Below are positions 9,529-18,394 of a stretch of DNA of 52,800 bases, in pieces. The stretch spans positions 1 through 52,800 of the forward strand of contig JAITFN010000054.1 of the NCBI GenBank assembly GCA_031281345.1, in the 5' to 3' direction. Made by a program: the position numbers and the translations under genes. The notes under the pieces were generated by a model that saw only the letters and a program-made list of their open reading frames with translations, was not told the origin of the DNA and made no database searches. Each line of letters starts with the position of its first letter. Position 1 is the stretch's first letter. The DNA comes from Candidatus Fibrimonadaceae bacterium. Its GTDB lineage: Bacteria; Fibrobacterota; Fibrobacteria; Fibrobacterales; Fibrobacteraceae.

Positions 9529-10512
9529 TCAATATAGCAAAAAATAGCGGAAATATCTAAAAATTGCCCCAATGATAAAGCGGCAAAACGAAATTATCTC
9601 AAATAATGTATAGCTATATGTACAATCAAGAGACATATAATGCTCTTTTATCATTTCCTTTATTTTTTTCCGTTCCTCAGCTTGTAATTTTGAACATACA
9701 CGAAACAAAAACGCTCGCTTTGCAATAAGTCCTTTTATCCTATATTGAGACACGAGCTGTCTCTGGTAACTATCATGCCCAAAATGTTCGGAAAATAAAT
9801 TCTCCAGCATTTTATCCGTAATAAGGGTATCAAAAAACTTGGTTGATATTTTCTTTGTAATTGAAACGCTGTGTTGCCTATAATGATAAATTACATTTTC
9901 AAATGCAACTGTTTTTGCTTTTATTAGCATTTCCCTAGTATCGTACTCATCTACATTTATATGTTTTATTTCACTATTGAAAGTTGAACAAGCAGTCCAT
10001 AGTTCTTTTTTTACAATACCCTTTGCTCCTATTACCCATTTTGGAACAGTGAGCATCACAGCATCTTTCCCTGTTAATACTTTTTTCATATCAAAATTTT
10101 GAACGGGAATAAAGCTAAACTTCTTAGGATTTTCTTCATAAAAAAGTTTCATTCTCAGATATACAATATCGGCTTTTGTTTCTATAGCTCTAGCATAAAA
10201 TTTTTCCAGTACATCATTGTCTATAAAATCATCGGCATCTATATCAATAATCCACTGCGCCTTTGCATAAGATATTGCTTTGTCCCTTGGAACTTTTGCC
10301 GAACCGCTGCCTGGAATAGTATAACACGAAAAACGTTTATCTTTAACCACAAAATTCTCAATTATCGCAGGCGTATTATCTGTGGAACCGTCATTTACAA
10401 TTATGCATTCCCATTCTTGAAATGTTTGATTTAAAATGCTGTTCAAACATTCTTCAATATATTTTTCTGCATTATATGCTGGAATAACAATTGATATAAG
10501 TGGAGTATTCAT
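9529..10512 (-). CDS. Family 2 glycosyltransferase
   Basis: 327 aa GT-A fold glycosyltransferase. The start ISIVIPAYNAEKYIEECLNSIL, the nucleotide-binding VNDGSTDNT and the metal-binding IDADD are classic GT2 motifs. A C-terminal basic/aromatic hydrophobic stretch (FCRFIIGAIFRYFRYFLLY) may associate with the membrane. It probably transfers a sugar onto a surface glycan precursor. It begins directly after the stop of the radical SAM gene. It looks more AT-rich than its neighbours, a weak hint of transfer. Confidence 0.88.
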   Translation of the reverse strand: MNTPLISIVIPAYNAEKYIEECLNSILNQTFQEWECIIVNDGSTDNTPAIIENFVVKDKRFSCYTIPGSGSAKVPRDKAISYAKAQWIIDIDADDFIDNDVLEKFYARAIETKADIVYLRMKLFYEENPKKFSFIPVQNFDMKKVLTGKDAVMLTVPKWVIGAKGIVKKELWTACSTFNSEIKHINVDEYDTREMLIKAKTVAFENVIYHYRQHSVSITKKISTKFFDTLITDKMLENLFSEHFGHDSYQRQLVSQYRIKGLIAKRAFLFRVCSKLQAEERKKIKEMIKEHYMSLDCTYSYTLFEIISFCRFIIGAIFRYFRYFLLY

Positions 10513-11988
10513 TTATTTGTAATTTAGTGAACCGTGTTTTCTGAACAAGTGTTTATAAAAAGTTCCAAAACCTCTTGTTAAACGCTTGCGTTCTTCTCTA
10601 TCAAAAAGAGCTAATTTAATTTGCTTAATTAAATACTTTGGACGCAAATAAAATTCCCTGCGAGCACGGTCGCAAAAATCAACCAAATCTTGAGGCGAAA
10701 GCCCGGGGCGGCTAATAGTTGTGCGGTGATAGCCGTCTTTATCCAGCCACTGGCCGTAATCATTGCTGGTTAAGGCACCGCTCTGCAAGGCTTCTTTGTA
10801 TGCGGTGGTTCCTGGGTATGCCATAATGGGGTAAAATTGCGCGGTGTTTGGGGAAAGTTTTTTTGCGTATTTTAAAGTGTCTTCTAAAGTTTCTTTTGTG
10901 TCGCCTTCGTTGCCAACCATAAAACAGCCGTGAACAAAAATTCCAGCTTTTTTTGCATTTTGCATAAATGGCATTGCTTCGCCTTGCTTTAAGCCTTTTC
11001 TAACGCTGTTCAAAACATCTGCGTTTGCAGATTCAAAACCAACGCACATCTCACGGCAACCTGCTTGCTTCATCAGCAAAAGTAAATCTGCAGGAACATC
11101 TGCTCTTGCATTGCAACTCCAAATCATTTTAAGTTTTCTGTTCAAAATTTCTGTGCATATAGCTTTTACATTTTCTTTATCTGCTGTGAAAGTATCATCT
11201 TCAAAAAACACTTCGCCCAAATCACTAAAATTTTTCTTTATGTATTCAAGTTCGTCAACAACATCTTTTGGTTCGCGTTTGCGATAAGTGTGCCCGTTCA
11301 TCGTTTGCGGCAAAACACAATATGTGCATCGGTAAGGGCAACCCCTGCCAGCCAGAATAACCACGAGAGGATTTAAATTTGCGCCGTAAAAATATTTTTT
11401 GTAACAGGAGTAGAGATGTTTGCGATAAGTTTTGCTAACCCAAGGAAGCTCGGTTAAATTCTGAATTTTTTGCGCTTCGGGTTGAAAGTCGGTTGTTCCA
11501 TCTTCATACCGCCAGGCAAGGCCGGCAATTTCGGATATTTTTTTTGCTCCGTCTCCGCGCAGGTATCTTATAAGGTTTCTTATGGTGTAATCTGCTTCTC
11601 CTATTATGCAAAAATCAAGCGATTTCTCCAAACTCATAGTTTCCAAAGGCTCTGCGCTTGCGTGAGTTCCCATAAGGGCCACTGGTTTTTGCAAATTTTC
11701 CTTTACTGCCCGCACAAATTGCAAATCGTTTATTATGCTTGGGGTGGACGTTTCGCAAACAACAAAATCTGCTCCATACTCTTTTATTTTTTTTAATGTC
11801 TCTTCTTTGTTCAAATCCATAGCCGGAGCATCTAGCAATAAAACTTCGTTGCCATCGGCTTCTGCAACCCCAGCCGCATAAGAGAGAAACATTGGCCAGT
11901 AAAGCGTTCCAGATTTAGCCACGCCCGGGCTGCGAGACTCCCTACTGAATTTGGGGAAATAGGGTGGATTTATGAATGCAACTTTCAC
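10513..11988 (-). CDS. B12-binding radical SAM protein
   Basis: 491 aa. The N-terminal half is a cobalamin-binding-type Rossmann domain (MKVAFINPPYFPKF; CETSTPS; MGTHASAEP). The central radical SAM domain has the [4Fe-4S] ligands in GCPYRCTYC, followed by FFEDDTFT and the VGFESAN motif. Members methylate or rearrange lipids, hopanoids, sugars or antibiotics; the substrate here is unknown. Being first in a surface-sugar operon suggests a glycan or lipid role. The start is GTG at 11988. TATATT lies 8 nt upstream with no Shine-Dalgarno, so the operon mRNA may be leaderless. Confidence 0.85.
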   Translation of the reverse strand: MKVAFINPPYFPKFSRESRSPGVAKSGTLYWPMFLSYAAGVAEADGNEVLLLDAPAMDLNKEETLKKIKEYGADFVVCETSTPSIINDLQFVRAVKENLQKPVALMGTHASAEPLETMSLEKSLDFCIIGEADYTIRNLIRYLRGDGAKKISEIAGLAWRYEDGTTDFQPEAQKIQNLTELPWVSKTYRKHLYSCYKKYFYGANLNPLVVILAGRGCPYRCTYCVLPQTMNGHTYRKREPKDVVDELEYIKKNFSDLGEVFFEDDTFTADKENVKAICTEILNRKLKMIWSCNARADVPADLLLLMKQAGCREMCVGFESANADVLNSVRKGLKQGEAMPFMQNAKKAGIFVHGCFMVGNEGDTKETLEDTLKYAKKLSPNTAQFYPIMAYPGTTAYKEALQSGALTSNDYGQWLDKDGYHRTTISRPGLSPQDLVDFCDRARREFYLRPKYLIKQIKLALFDREERKRLTRGFGTFYKHLFRKHGSLNYK

Positions 11989-12114
11989 GGAATGTTAATA
12001 TAGTAAATTCTTTAACCTTGTTCTTGTCAAGGGAAACGAACACTAAATGATTTGTTTAACTCCTATATTTTCTATATTTTTAAGCAAAGGAGAAATTCTC
12101 ACAGAGGAGCAGTT

Positions 12115-12342
12115 ATGCAACCTGCAATCATTAAAAAAACGCAGACAAAAGTTCATGGAGCTTCTGTTGCAAGGGTAAAAGTTGCTCATCAGCAAACTTT
12201 CAAAGAATGGCTGGCAGAAGAAGCGGCGGCTGGCAGAATTATTGCCCCAAAGAATGTTAAAAAACTCAAAATGCCTGAAAAACCAGAAGCAGGACTTGAT
12301 TGGTTGGAGGCTTACGAATACACTCGTTCTGACAGATTTTAA
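12115..12342 (+). CDS. Antitoxin of a VapBC-like pair
   Basis: 75 aa, charged, Lys/Ala-rich, with the C-terminal signature WLEAYEYTRSDRF. The start at 12115 is chosen because GAGGAG lies 6 nt upstream; the longer frame from 12052 has no ribosome site. A tandem TATATT-type promoter sits at 12063-12080. The next gene, 3 nt downstream, is a PIN-domain protein, so this is read as its antitoxin. No clear DNA-binding fold is recognised from the sequence alone. Confidence 0.6.
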   Translation: MQPAIIKKTQTKVHGASVARVKVAHQQTFKEWLAEEAAAGRIIAPKNVKKLKMPEKPEAGLDWLEAYEYTRSDRF

Positions 12343-12345
12343 TTT

Positions 12346-12777
12346 ATGAACTCTTATTTTGATTCTTCACTTTTGCTTGCTATCTTGTTTGACGAAAAAC
12401 TCTTTGATGATGCTTGGCATATTTGGAAATCTAGCGAAGCAAGAGTTAGTTCCATAATTCTCAAAATAGAAACGAATATTTCTTTGCAACGACACTATAA
12501 AACTAATGCACATTATTATGATAGCATTTGGCTTAACAAAAAAGAGAAAATTCTCAATGATTTGTTGGATGATATTTTTTACAAACCTATAGAAGAACCA
12601 TTCGGAAATTCTATTGCTAAAAACAAAAAACTTGCAGGTTGCAAAAGCCTTGATGCTATTCATCTTGGCACCGCTCTTTATTTTAGAGAAAACGCCAAGG
12701 AACAAAACATTATCCTCTGTTCTTTTGACAAAAATATGCTCAAAATCGCAAAAGAATTCGGGTTTGAAACTAACTAG
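12346..12777 (+). CDS. PIN-domain ribonuclease toxin (VapC-like)
   Basis: 143 aa. PIN-domain acidic residues are visible: Asp in the opening YFDSSLLLAILFDE, Glu in ILKIETN, Asp in KSLDAIHLGTAL, and a final CSFDKNM with Asp. VapC toxins cleave RNA in a Mg-dependent way. It is translated 3 nt after the small upstream gene, the usual antitoxin-toxin order. Confidence 0.8.
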   Translation: MNSYFDSSLLLAILFDEKLFDDAWHIWKSSEARVSSIILKIETNISLQRHYKTNAHYYDSIWLNKKEKILNDLLDDIFYKPIEEPFGNSIAKNKKLAGCKSLDAIHLGTALYFRENAKEQNIILCSFDKNMLKIAKEFGFETN

Positions 12778-12822
12778 TGATTCTGGTTGCAGACATAAAC
12801 TAATCCTGCACACAACGGACAC

Positions 12823-13722
12823 TTAAATAGTAGCCCTTTCCAAGGTAGTCTCTGTTGACCCCCCCTTCCTCAATTTATAATACAAACTCCCTCTGCTGAT
12901 TCCAAGTTTCTTTGCAGCCCTAGCTTTGTTTCCCTCACAACGCTCTATTTCTTTGTTGATTTCGCATAGATTTGGTTTGTATTGAGGAGGAGGAGGTTCA
13001 TTCAAATTAAAACTGCATTGCTCCGATTCGGATTTTAGCAAAAATTCAAGGGAATATCCGTGACTCTTAAAAAGGGCATAGCGTTCCAAAACATTTTTCA
13101 ATTGCCTTATATTGCCAGGCCACGAATAACTTTGCAAAGCCCTCAAATTACGTTCGCTCAAAGGCTCATCGCCTTTCCAAAGAGATTCTGCAATGTTTCG
13201 CAAATCGCTCCGCTCCCTCAAAGGGGGAATGTTTATGGTTAAAGAAGCCAACCTAAAATATAAATCCTGCCTAAAAAGCCCTTTTTCCAAAAGAGAGGGC
13301 AAATTTCTGTGAGTCGCGCAAATAAGCCTAAAATCCACCATTATCTCTTTTTGACTGCCAACAGGCATAACAATCTTTTCTTGCAATGTTCGCAAAAGAG
13401 TTTTTTGAATGTCTGGGGAGAGTTCCGCCACCTCGTCTAAAAAAAGAGTGCCGCCGCTGGCCGCTCTAACAAAACCCACCCTATCGCTGCTTGCTCCGGT
13501 AAAAGCACCTTTAACGTGCCCGCAAAAAAGAGACTCGGCAATGCCCGCGGAAATGGCTCCGCAGTTAACCGCAACAAAAGCCCTGTTATTTCTTTTGCCA
13601 AGAGCGTGCAATTCCCTAGCCGCAAGTTCCTTGCCCGTGCCAGACTCACCTGTTAGCAAAACAGGCAAATCGGAGGCTGCCGCTATTTGCAACATTTTTT
13701 TAAAATTCAAGCTTTCTTTCAT
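12823..13722 (-). CDS. Sigma-54-dependent activator without sensory domain
   Basis: 299 aa bacterial enhancer-binding protein. The AAA+ domain begins at the N-terminus: Walker A GESGTGKE at residues 25-32, the sigma-54-contacting loop GAFTGA at 72-77, and Walker B GTLFLDEV at 91-98. A Fis-type helix-turn-helix (CEGNKARAAKKLGISRGSLYYKL) closes the protein. No receiver, GAF or PAS domain precedes the AAA+ core, as in PspF, so activity must be set by expression or a partner. It is divergent from lexA. Its upstream region shares 17 identical bases with that of the T6SS operon, so it may drive that cluster; this is inference. Confidence 0.93.
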   Translation of the reverse strand: MKESLNFKKMLQIAAASDLPVLLTGESGTGKELAARELHALGKRNNRAFVAVNCGAISAGIAESLFCGHVKGAFTGASSDRVGFVRAASGGTLFLDEVAELSPDIQKTLLRTLQEKIVMPVGSQKEIMVDFRLICATHRNLPSLLEKGLFRQDLYFRLASLTINIPPLRERSDLRNIAESLWKGDEPLSERNLRALQSYSWPGNIRQLKNVLERYALFKSHGYSLEFLLKSESEQCSFNLNEPPPPQYKPNLCEINKEIERCEGNKARAAKKLGISRGSLYYKLRKGGSTETTLERATI

Positions 13723-13840
13723 TTATATATTAGACGTAAAAAAAGGCAAAAAATGCCTAAAATCTTTAAAAATATGGTTTTGGCATATAATTGTAGCTTT
13801 TATCCTGCCCTTTTGTTCAGTATTTTTGTATATTTCTCTT
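13723..13840. promoter_or_regulatory. Divergent control region of the sigma-54 activator and lexA
   Basis: This 118-nt gap holds three signals. TTAGACGTAAAAAAAGG at 13730-13746 is identical to 25160-25176 in front of the T6SS operon. TGCCCTTTTGTTCA at 13806-13819 is a candidate LexA box whose right part CTTTTGTTCAG recurs at 25251-25261. TATATT at 13829-13834 is a -10 element for lexA, 6 nt before its ATG. The LexA-box candidate overlaps where RNA polymerase would bind for lexA, which fits autorepression. Confidence 0.6.
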
Positions 13841-14455
13841 ATGAAAAAAGTCACAGCACGTCAGCACGCCATATACAACTACATAAAGGAATTTATTTTA
13901 TTGAATAAATTTCCTCCAACCGTTCGCGAAATAGGCGAAAAATTTGGCATAAAAAGCACCAATGGGGTTAGAGATGCCTTGATTTCCCTTGAAAAAAAGG
14001 GCTTGATAAAAAAATTCTCCCGCCAGGCCCGTAGCATAGAACTTTTGCAAAGCGCTCCCTCCATTGCCACTGCTGCCCACGTGCCTCTTATTGGACGAAT
14101 AGCCGCAGGTACGCCAATTTTGGCAGAAGAGAACGTAGAAGACACCTTGGCTGTGGACAAAGCTCTGCTCCCTCGCAGCAGCCAGATTTTTGCCCTTAGA
14201 GTACAAGGGGATTCTATGACTGGAGACGGAATTTTAAACGGCGATTTAGCAATTATTCGCATGCAAAAAAATGCAGAACGAGGGCAAATAATAGCCGCCA
14301 TAATAGACGGCGATGCCACGCTAAAGCACTACTACCCCTCAGAAAACAGAATTGAGCTAAGAGCTTCAAACGGAGCATACTCGCCAATAATCATAGATGA
14401 GGGCGATAGCTTCTCCATTGCGGGAATTTTAGCTGGCGTTATACGCAAGTGTTGA
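13841..14455 (+). CDS. lexA: LexA SOS repressor
   Basis: 204 aa, the normal length. It has an N-terminal winged helix (TARQHAIYNYIKEF, PPTVREIGEKFG), the autocleavage site Ala89-Gly90 in GRIAAGTP, and the catalytic Ser125 (GDSM) / Lys162 (ATLKHYY) dyad. LexA represses DNA-damage genes and cleaves itself when RecA filaments form. The frame is open far upstream, but the start at 13841 is set by homology to the LexA N-terminus and by TATATT 6 nt before it. No Shine-Dalgarno is seen. Confidence 0.96.
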   Translation: MKKVTARQHAIYNYIKEFILLNKFPPTVREIGEKFGIKSTNGVRDALISLEKKGLIKKFSRQARSIELLQSAPSIATAAHVPLIGRIAAGTPILAEENVEDTLAVDKALLPRSSQIFALRVQGDSMTGDGILNGDLAIIRMQKNAERGQIIAAIIDGDATLKHYYPSENRIELRASNGAYSPIIIDEGDSFSIAGILAGVIRKC

Positions 14456-14507
14456 ACGAGATTTTCTACATTATTTTGCACATATACTTTATAAACAAGA
14501 GGTTATT

Positions 14508-17105
14508 ATGAGTTTTTTAGATGTATTTAAGCCAAAATGGCAAAGTTCGGATTTAACTGTTCGCAAGCAGGCTGTTCAAAGTTTGAATGCCACGGATTTA
14601 GATGCTCTTTTATATATAGCTACAAATGAAGATGATGCAAATTTAAGAAAATTAGCAGTTCAAAAAATATCTTCACCCGAACATCTGAATAAATTATTGG
14701 AAACAGAACAAGATAACTCAGTAAAAGGCGCAATAAGAGAAGTATTGAAAAAATCTTTTTTTAAAACAGTAAAAAATCACGTTGGCAAACCGAGCGTACA
14801 AATTCGCAAAATATTGGAAGAATTGCCAGTAAAAGACAAAGAAGAACTCTTGCCCATAGCAAAATCAACAGAAGTCCGCTTGGAATTGATAAGCGACTGT
14901 ACAAAGCAGGGAGTACTTGCTGGGGTTGCCAAAAGCGATGCCCAAGAAGAAGTTGCCCTTGCCGCTCTTGCTAAAATTGAAAGAGAAAACCTGCTTGAAG
15001 AAATTAAAAAAGATGCCGTTTGTGCTGCTGCTCGAATAAAGGCAAAAGAAATGCTCTCGTCAATACAGGTTGCAAAAACAGACCCGGTAAAAGACCAAGC
15101 AGATTTGCTCTCGCAAAAACAAAAAGCATTGCTGTCTCACGCAACAAGACTTTTGGAAAATAAAAATCCGCTTGCCGTGGACTCCGAAATGCAACGCCTT
15201 TACCAAGAAGCCCAAAATCTGGGCAAAGAAGCCTCTACGCTAGGCTCACCGCAAAACGAAGAATTGAATTCAGTGTTCCAAAAGCACAAAGAAAGCATTT
15301 TGGCAGAAAAAGCCCGCCTTGCAGAAGAAAAAACGAAACAAGAAGCAAAATTAAAAGAAGAGGAAGAAAGTAAAAAGCAAGCTCCTGTACAAACACAAAC
15401 GCAACACATACAAGAGCAAACCGCAGAAACGCAAGACTTAGACCCTGAAAGCGCAGAAGAAAAATCTGCCGAAACTAAAGAAGACAAGTTAAGCGAAGAG
15501 GAATACCATGCAAAACTGCCACTTTTGCAAACCATAATAGACAAAATAAACGCTTTAGACGAAAATGGCGATTTCAACGAAATTTCTCAAAGCGTTAGGC
15601 AGGCCTTTTACGAGTGGAAAGAAATTGTTGGCGAAAAGAAATCTCAGTTCAAAAATATTTACAAGGAATTCAGAACCGCAACAAGCCGCTTTCAGAATTT
15701 GCAGGAATGGGCTTCTTGGCACGCCGAGCAAATAAGGGAGCAGTTGATAAAAGAGATTGAAGAACTTGCAAATATGCCTGTTGTTTTGGAAAACAGAACC
15801 AAGGCCTTTGCAATGCTTGAACAATGGAAAGCAGCTGGTTATATGCCTGCAACAAAAATTCAGGAACTGTGGCCTCGTTTTAAAACTGGGCTGGACAAAG
15901 TAATGGATTCTGTTTTGCCCTTGTTAAAAGAGCAAGAAAAGGGGCAAGAAGAAAACCTGAAAACAAAAGAAAATATATGCGCCCAAATAGAAGAGCTTGC
16001 AGGGGCAGCAGGAGAATGGGCAGAACAGCTCAAAAAAATTCAGGAGTTGCAGGCAAAGTGGAAAAATACTGGCTTTGTTCCAAAAGTTCAAAACCACGCA
16101 ATTTGGGAACGCTACCAAGCTGCAGTAAATTCTTTCTTCAAAAAACAAGAAGCCTACAAAAAACGCATCGACGAGCAAATAGGTGAGAGAATTGCCGCAA
16201 GGGAAAAACTTTGCGAAGAAGCTGAGGCTCTTGCAAAATCAACAGACTGGAGAAACACCCCAAAGGCGTTCACAAAACTCAGCGCAGACTGGAAAAACGC
16301 AGGCTCTGTTCCTTCTGAGCAATACGAAAAATTATTGCAAAGATTCAAAGCCGCAAGTGATTTTTTCTTTGAAAAAAGAAATGCCCATTTTGATAGTGCC
16401 AGAAAAGCAAGAGAAGAAATATGCGCCAAAATAGAAGCACTTGATTTTGATGCCTCCAGTGCAGAATCTTTAGCAGCTTGGAAGGCAATAGAAGAAGAAT
16501 GGAAAGCACTTGAAAACAACGGTTATTCCAAAGAACTTTACGAAAGATTCTATACAGTATCTGACCGTATATGGGAAACAGCTTCAAAAAGCAAGCCGGA
16601 AATAGCAAAGGAATTGGATAAAAACTGGGAAATAAAGCACGGCTTAATGGAAAGGCTGAAATCCATTTTGGAACAAGAAAACTTTAAATTCAAAACTTTG
16701 CAAATAGTTCGCGAGTTACAAAGCGAGTGGGAAAAAGCTGGGCGTTGCGGAGTGGCAGAGGCAGAAATTTCCACTAAGTTTGCAGACCTTATTTCAAAAT
16801 TCTTTTCCATTTACAACGATCAAAAAGAAATAAGAAGCAATCTAGACAAAATAAATGCGCAAAAAAAAGAAGATCTGTGCAGACAGGCAGAAGAACTTTT
16901 GGCAAAAGCCAAAAGCAAAACACTCACCCGTGCCGAAGTTGTTTCTGAAACATCTTCACTGAGAGCCGCATGGAGAGACTCTGGTAATGTTTCAATGCAC
17001 TTGGCAAAAATTTTGTGGAAACGTTTTAACGGTGCCTGCAACGCTGCTTGCCACGCCTTTGAAATTGCGCCCACACAAGAAGAAGAACCAGCGGCGGGAG
17101 AATAA
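14508..17105 (+). CDS. DUF349-repeat protein
   Basis: 865 aa, cytoplasmic, with no signal peptide. The N-terminal about 200 residues look like short helical (HEAT-like) repeats. An acidic, Gln/Glu-rich low-complexity linker follows at about 255-330. The remaining two thirds carry repeated DUF349 units with a recurring pattern Trp-Lys-x-x-Gly then a Phe-rich F(F/S) block (for example WKNTGFVP, WKNAGSVP, WEKAGRCG). The molecular role of DUF349 is not established. Single gene; TATACTTTAT at 14482-14491 and AGAGG before the ATG serve as promoter and ribosome site. Confidence 0.8.
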   Translation: MSFLDVFKPKWQSSDLTVRKQAVQSLNATDLDALLYIATNEDDANLRKLAVQKISSPEHLNKLLETEQDNSVKGAIREVLKKSFFKTVKNHVGKPSVQIRKILEELPVKDKEELLPIAKSTEVRLELISDCTKQGVLAGVAKSDAQEEVALAALAKIERENLLEEIKKDAVCAAARIKAKEMLSSIQVAKTDPVKDQADLLSQKQKALLSHATRLLENKNPLAVDSEMQRLYQEAQNLGKEASTLGSPQNEELNSVFQKHKESILAEKARLAEEKTKQEAKLKEEEESKKQAPVQTQTQHIQEQTAETQDLDPESAEEKSAETKEDKLSEEEYHAKLPLLQTIIDKINALDENGDFNEISQSVRQAFYEWKEIVGEKKSQFKNIYKEFRTATSRFQNLQEWASWHAEQIREQLIKEIEELANMPVVLENRTKAFAMLEQWKAAGYMPATKIQELWPRFKTGLDKVMDSVLPLLKEQEKGQEENLKTKENICAQIEELAGAAGEWAEQLKKIQELQAKWKNTGFVPKVQNHAIWERYQAAVNSFFKKQEAYKKRIDEQIGERIAAREKLCEEAEALAKSTDWRNTPKAFTKLSADWKNAGSVPSEQYEKLLQRFKAASDFFFEKRNAHFDSARKAREEICAKIEALDFDASSAESLAAWKAIEEEWKALENNGYSKELYERFYTVSDRIWETASKSKPEIAKELDKNWEIKHGLMERLKSILEQENFKFKTLQIVRELQSEWEKAGRCGVAEAEISTKFADLISKFFSIYNDQKEIRSNLDKINAQKKEDLCRQAEELLAKAKSKTLTRAEVVSETSSLRAAWRDSGNVSMHLAKILWKRFNGACNAACHAFEIAPTQEEEPAAGE

Positions 17106-17116
17106 AGAGGTGAAAT

Positions 17117-17725
17117 TTGTCTAACTGCATTGTAGCCTTGGATTTGGAGGGTGTTCTTTCTCCGGAAATTTGGATCTCTGTTGCCGAGCAAACAAAAATA
17201 GATGAGCTTCGCCTAACCACACGCGACATTGCCAACTACGATGAGCTTATGCAGCACAGGCTTAAAATTTTAGGTCAGCGCAATATAAAACTTTCAGATA
17301 TTCAAAACGTTATTGAGAATTTGCCTCTTTTAGAAGGCGCAAAGGAATTTTTAGATGAATTGAGAGAGTTTTGCCAAGTTGTGATTTTATCAGATACTTT
17401 TGCGGAATTTGCAAAGCCCATAATGAAAAACCTTGGCTACCCCACTCTGTTTTGCCATAATTTGCAAATTAAAGACAATAAAATAACAGGTTACAAATTG
17501 CGTATGAAAAATCAAAAGCAGCACGCTGTGGAAGCTTTTAAATCTCTGAACTTCAAAGTATTTGCTGCCGGCGATTCTTACAACGATATTTCAATGCTTA
17601 AAGCAGCAGACAAAGCCTGCCTCTTTCGCGCTCCAGATTCCGTGAAAACAGAATTTCCGCATTTCAAATCTGTGGAAGAATACAGGGAGTTAATGAAAGA
17701 AGTGAAAGATTTTTACTATATATAG
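17117..17725 (+). CDS. thrH: Phosphoserine phosphatase / homoserine phosphotransferase, ThrH-like (HAD family)
   Basis: 202 aa HAD-superfamily enzyme. The motif-I sequence is DLEG (Asp9, Glu11), as in ThrH. Motif II is VILSDTF and motif IV is FAAGDSYNDISML. ThrH dephosphorylates phosphoserine and can move the phosphate to homoserine, linking serine and threonine synthesis. The start is TTG at 17117 behind AGAGG. It starts 11 nt after the DUF349 gene. A homoserine dehydrogenase gene is elsewhere in the window (46654-47937). Confidence 0.8.
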   Translation: MSNCIVALDLEGVLSPEIWISVAEQTKIDELRLTTRDIANYDELMQHRLKILGQRNIKLSDIQNVIENLPLLEGAKEFLDELREFCQVVILSDTFAEFAKPIMKNLGYPTLFCHNLQIKDNKITGYKLRMKNQKQHAVEAFKSLNFKVFAAGDSYNDISMLKAADKACLFRAPDSVKTEFPHFKSVEEYRELMKEVKDFYYI

Positions 17726-17758
17726 CCACTGATTAACTCAGAATCTCGCTGTGGCGTT

Positions 17759-17825
17759 CCCCCCGTTAGCTCTCAGAGCGGAAAAACGGGGGGACAAATG
17801 GAGATTTTTGTTAAAAAATCTCCAT
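17759..17825 (+). terminator. Two adjacent hairpins after thrH
   Basis: The first hairpin pairs CCCCCCGTT (17759-17767) with AACGGGGGG (17785-17793), with an inner GCTC/GAGC stem. The second pairs ATGGAGATTTTT (17798-17809) perfectly with AAAAATCTCCAT (17814-17825) around loop GTTA. Neither is followed by a long T tract, so classical termination is uncertain. The second ends 17 nt before the -10 element of the next gene. Confidence 0.5.
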
Positions 17826-17854
17826 TCAAGGGGGGATTTACTATATTTAAGTTT

Positions 17855-18394
17855 ATGAAAAGATTATTTCTAGTTTTCGTTTTATTTGCAGGGATCTCTT
17901 TTGCAGAAGATAAAAATGCTGTAGGTCTTTGGGCTAGCAATTATGGCTCGGGTTTTGATATAAAGCATCTTAATAGCGACAACGTTTGGGATGTTTATAT
18001 CGGTAGCGGCTTAGGAATTGGTAGCAGAGGTTTGACAGCCATTGGTTTAGATGTTGGTTATTATTTTTTAAAACCAAGAGCCATTAAAGTAGATGCATCG
18101 GCAGGTAAATTTCCAATACATTGGGGACCAAACGTTGGCTTTGGTTATTGGAGCGGCGGTGACAGAAACGCGCGAAACAGAGTAAATCACCTTGTTATAG
18201 CGCCAAATTGTGCTGTTGGTATATCTTGGTTTCCACCTACGAATTTCAAATGGGATCTTTCGTTAGAATTATTCCCAGGTCTCAGAATATATCGCGACTC
18301 TTATGAAAATAATAGTAGTACCAAGTGGGATAGCGAAATAAATTTTGGCTTAGGTGTAGATCTCCGCCTTCTTATCCACGCCTATCTGTTTTAG
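17855..18394 (+). CDS. Small exported outer-membrane-type protein
   Basis: 179 aa. The signal peptide is MKRLFLVFVLFAGISFA, with cleavage after Ala. The mature part has alternating Gly/aromatic strands (YIGSGLGIG, IGLDVGYYFLK, PNVGFGYWSGG, NFGLGVDLRLLIHAYLF). The closing aromatic Phe fits a small beta-barrel. No family is recognised. The start at 17855 is set by the signal peptide and by TATATT 7 nt upstream; there is no Shine-Dalgarno. It is convergent with, and overlaps by 4 nt, the CvfB-like gene. Confidence 0.65.
   Translation: MKRLFLVFVLFAGISFAEDKNAVGLWASNYGSGFDIKHLNSDNVWDVYIGSGLGIGSRGLTAIGLDVGYYFLKPRAIKVDASAGKFPIHWGPNVGFGYWSGGDRNARNRVNHLVIAPNCAVGISWFPPTNFKWDLSLELFPGLRIYRDSYENNSSTKWDSEINFGLGVDLRLLIHAYLF

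Noticed and set aside
13409-13840. Long in-frame extension upstream of lexA
   Set aside because: It is antisense to the sigma-54 activator, lacks LexA-like sequence and a ribosome site; the LexA N-terminus begins at 13841.
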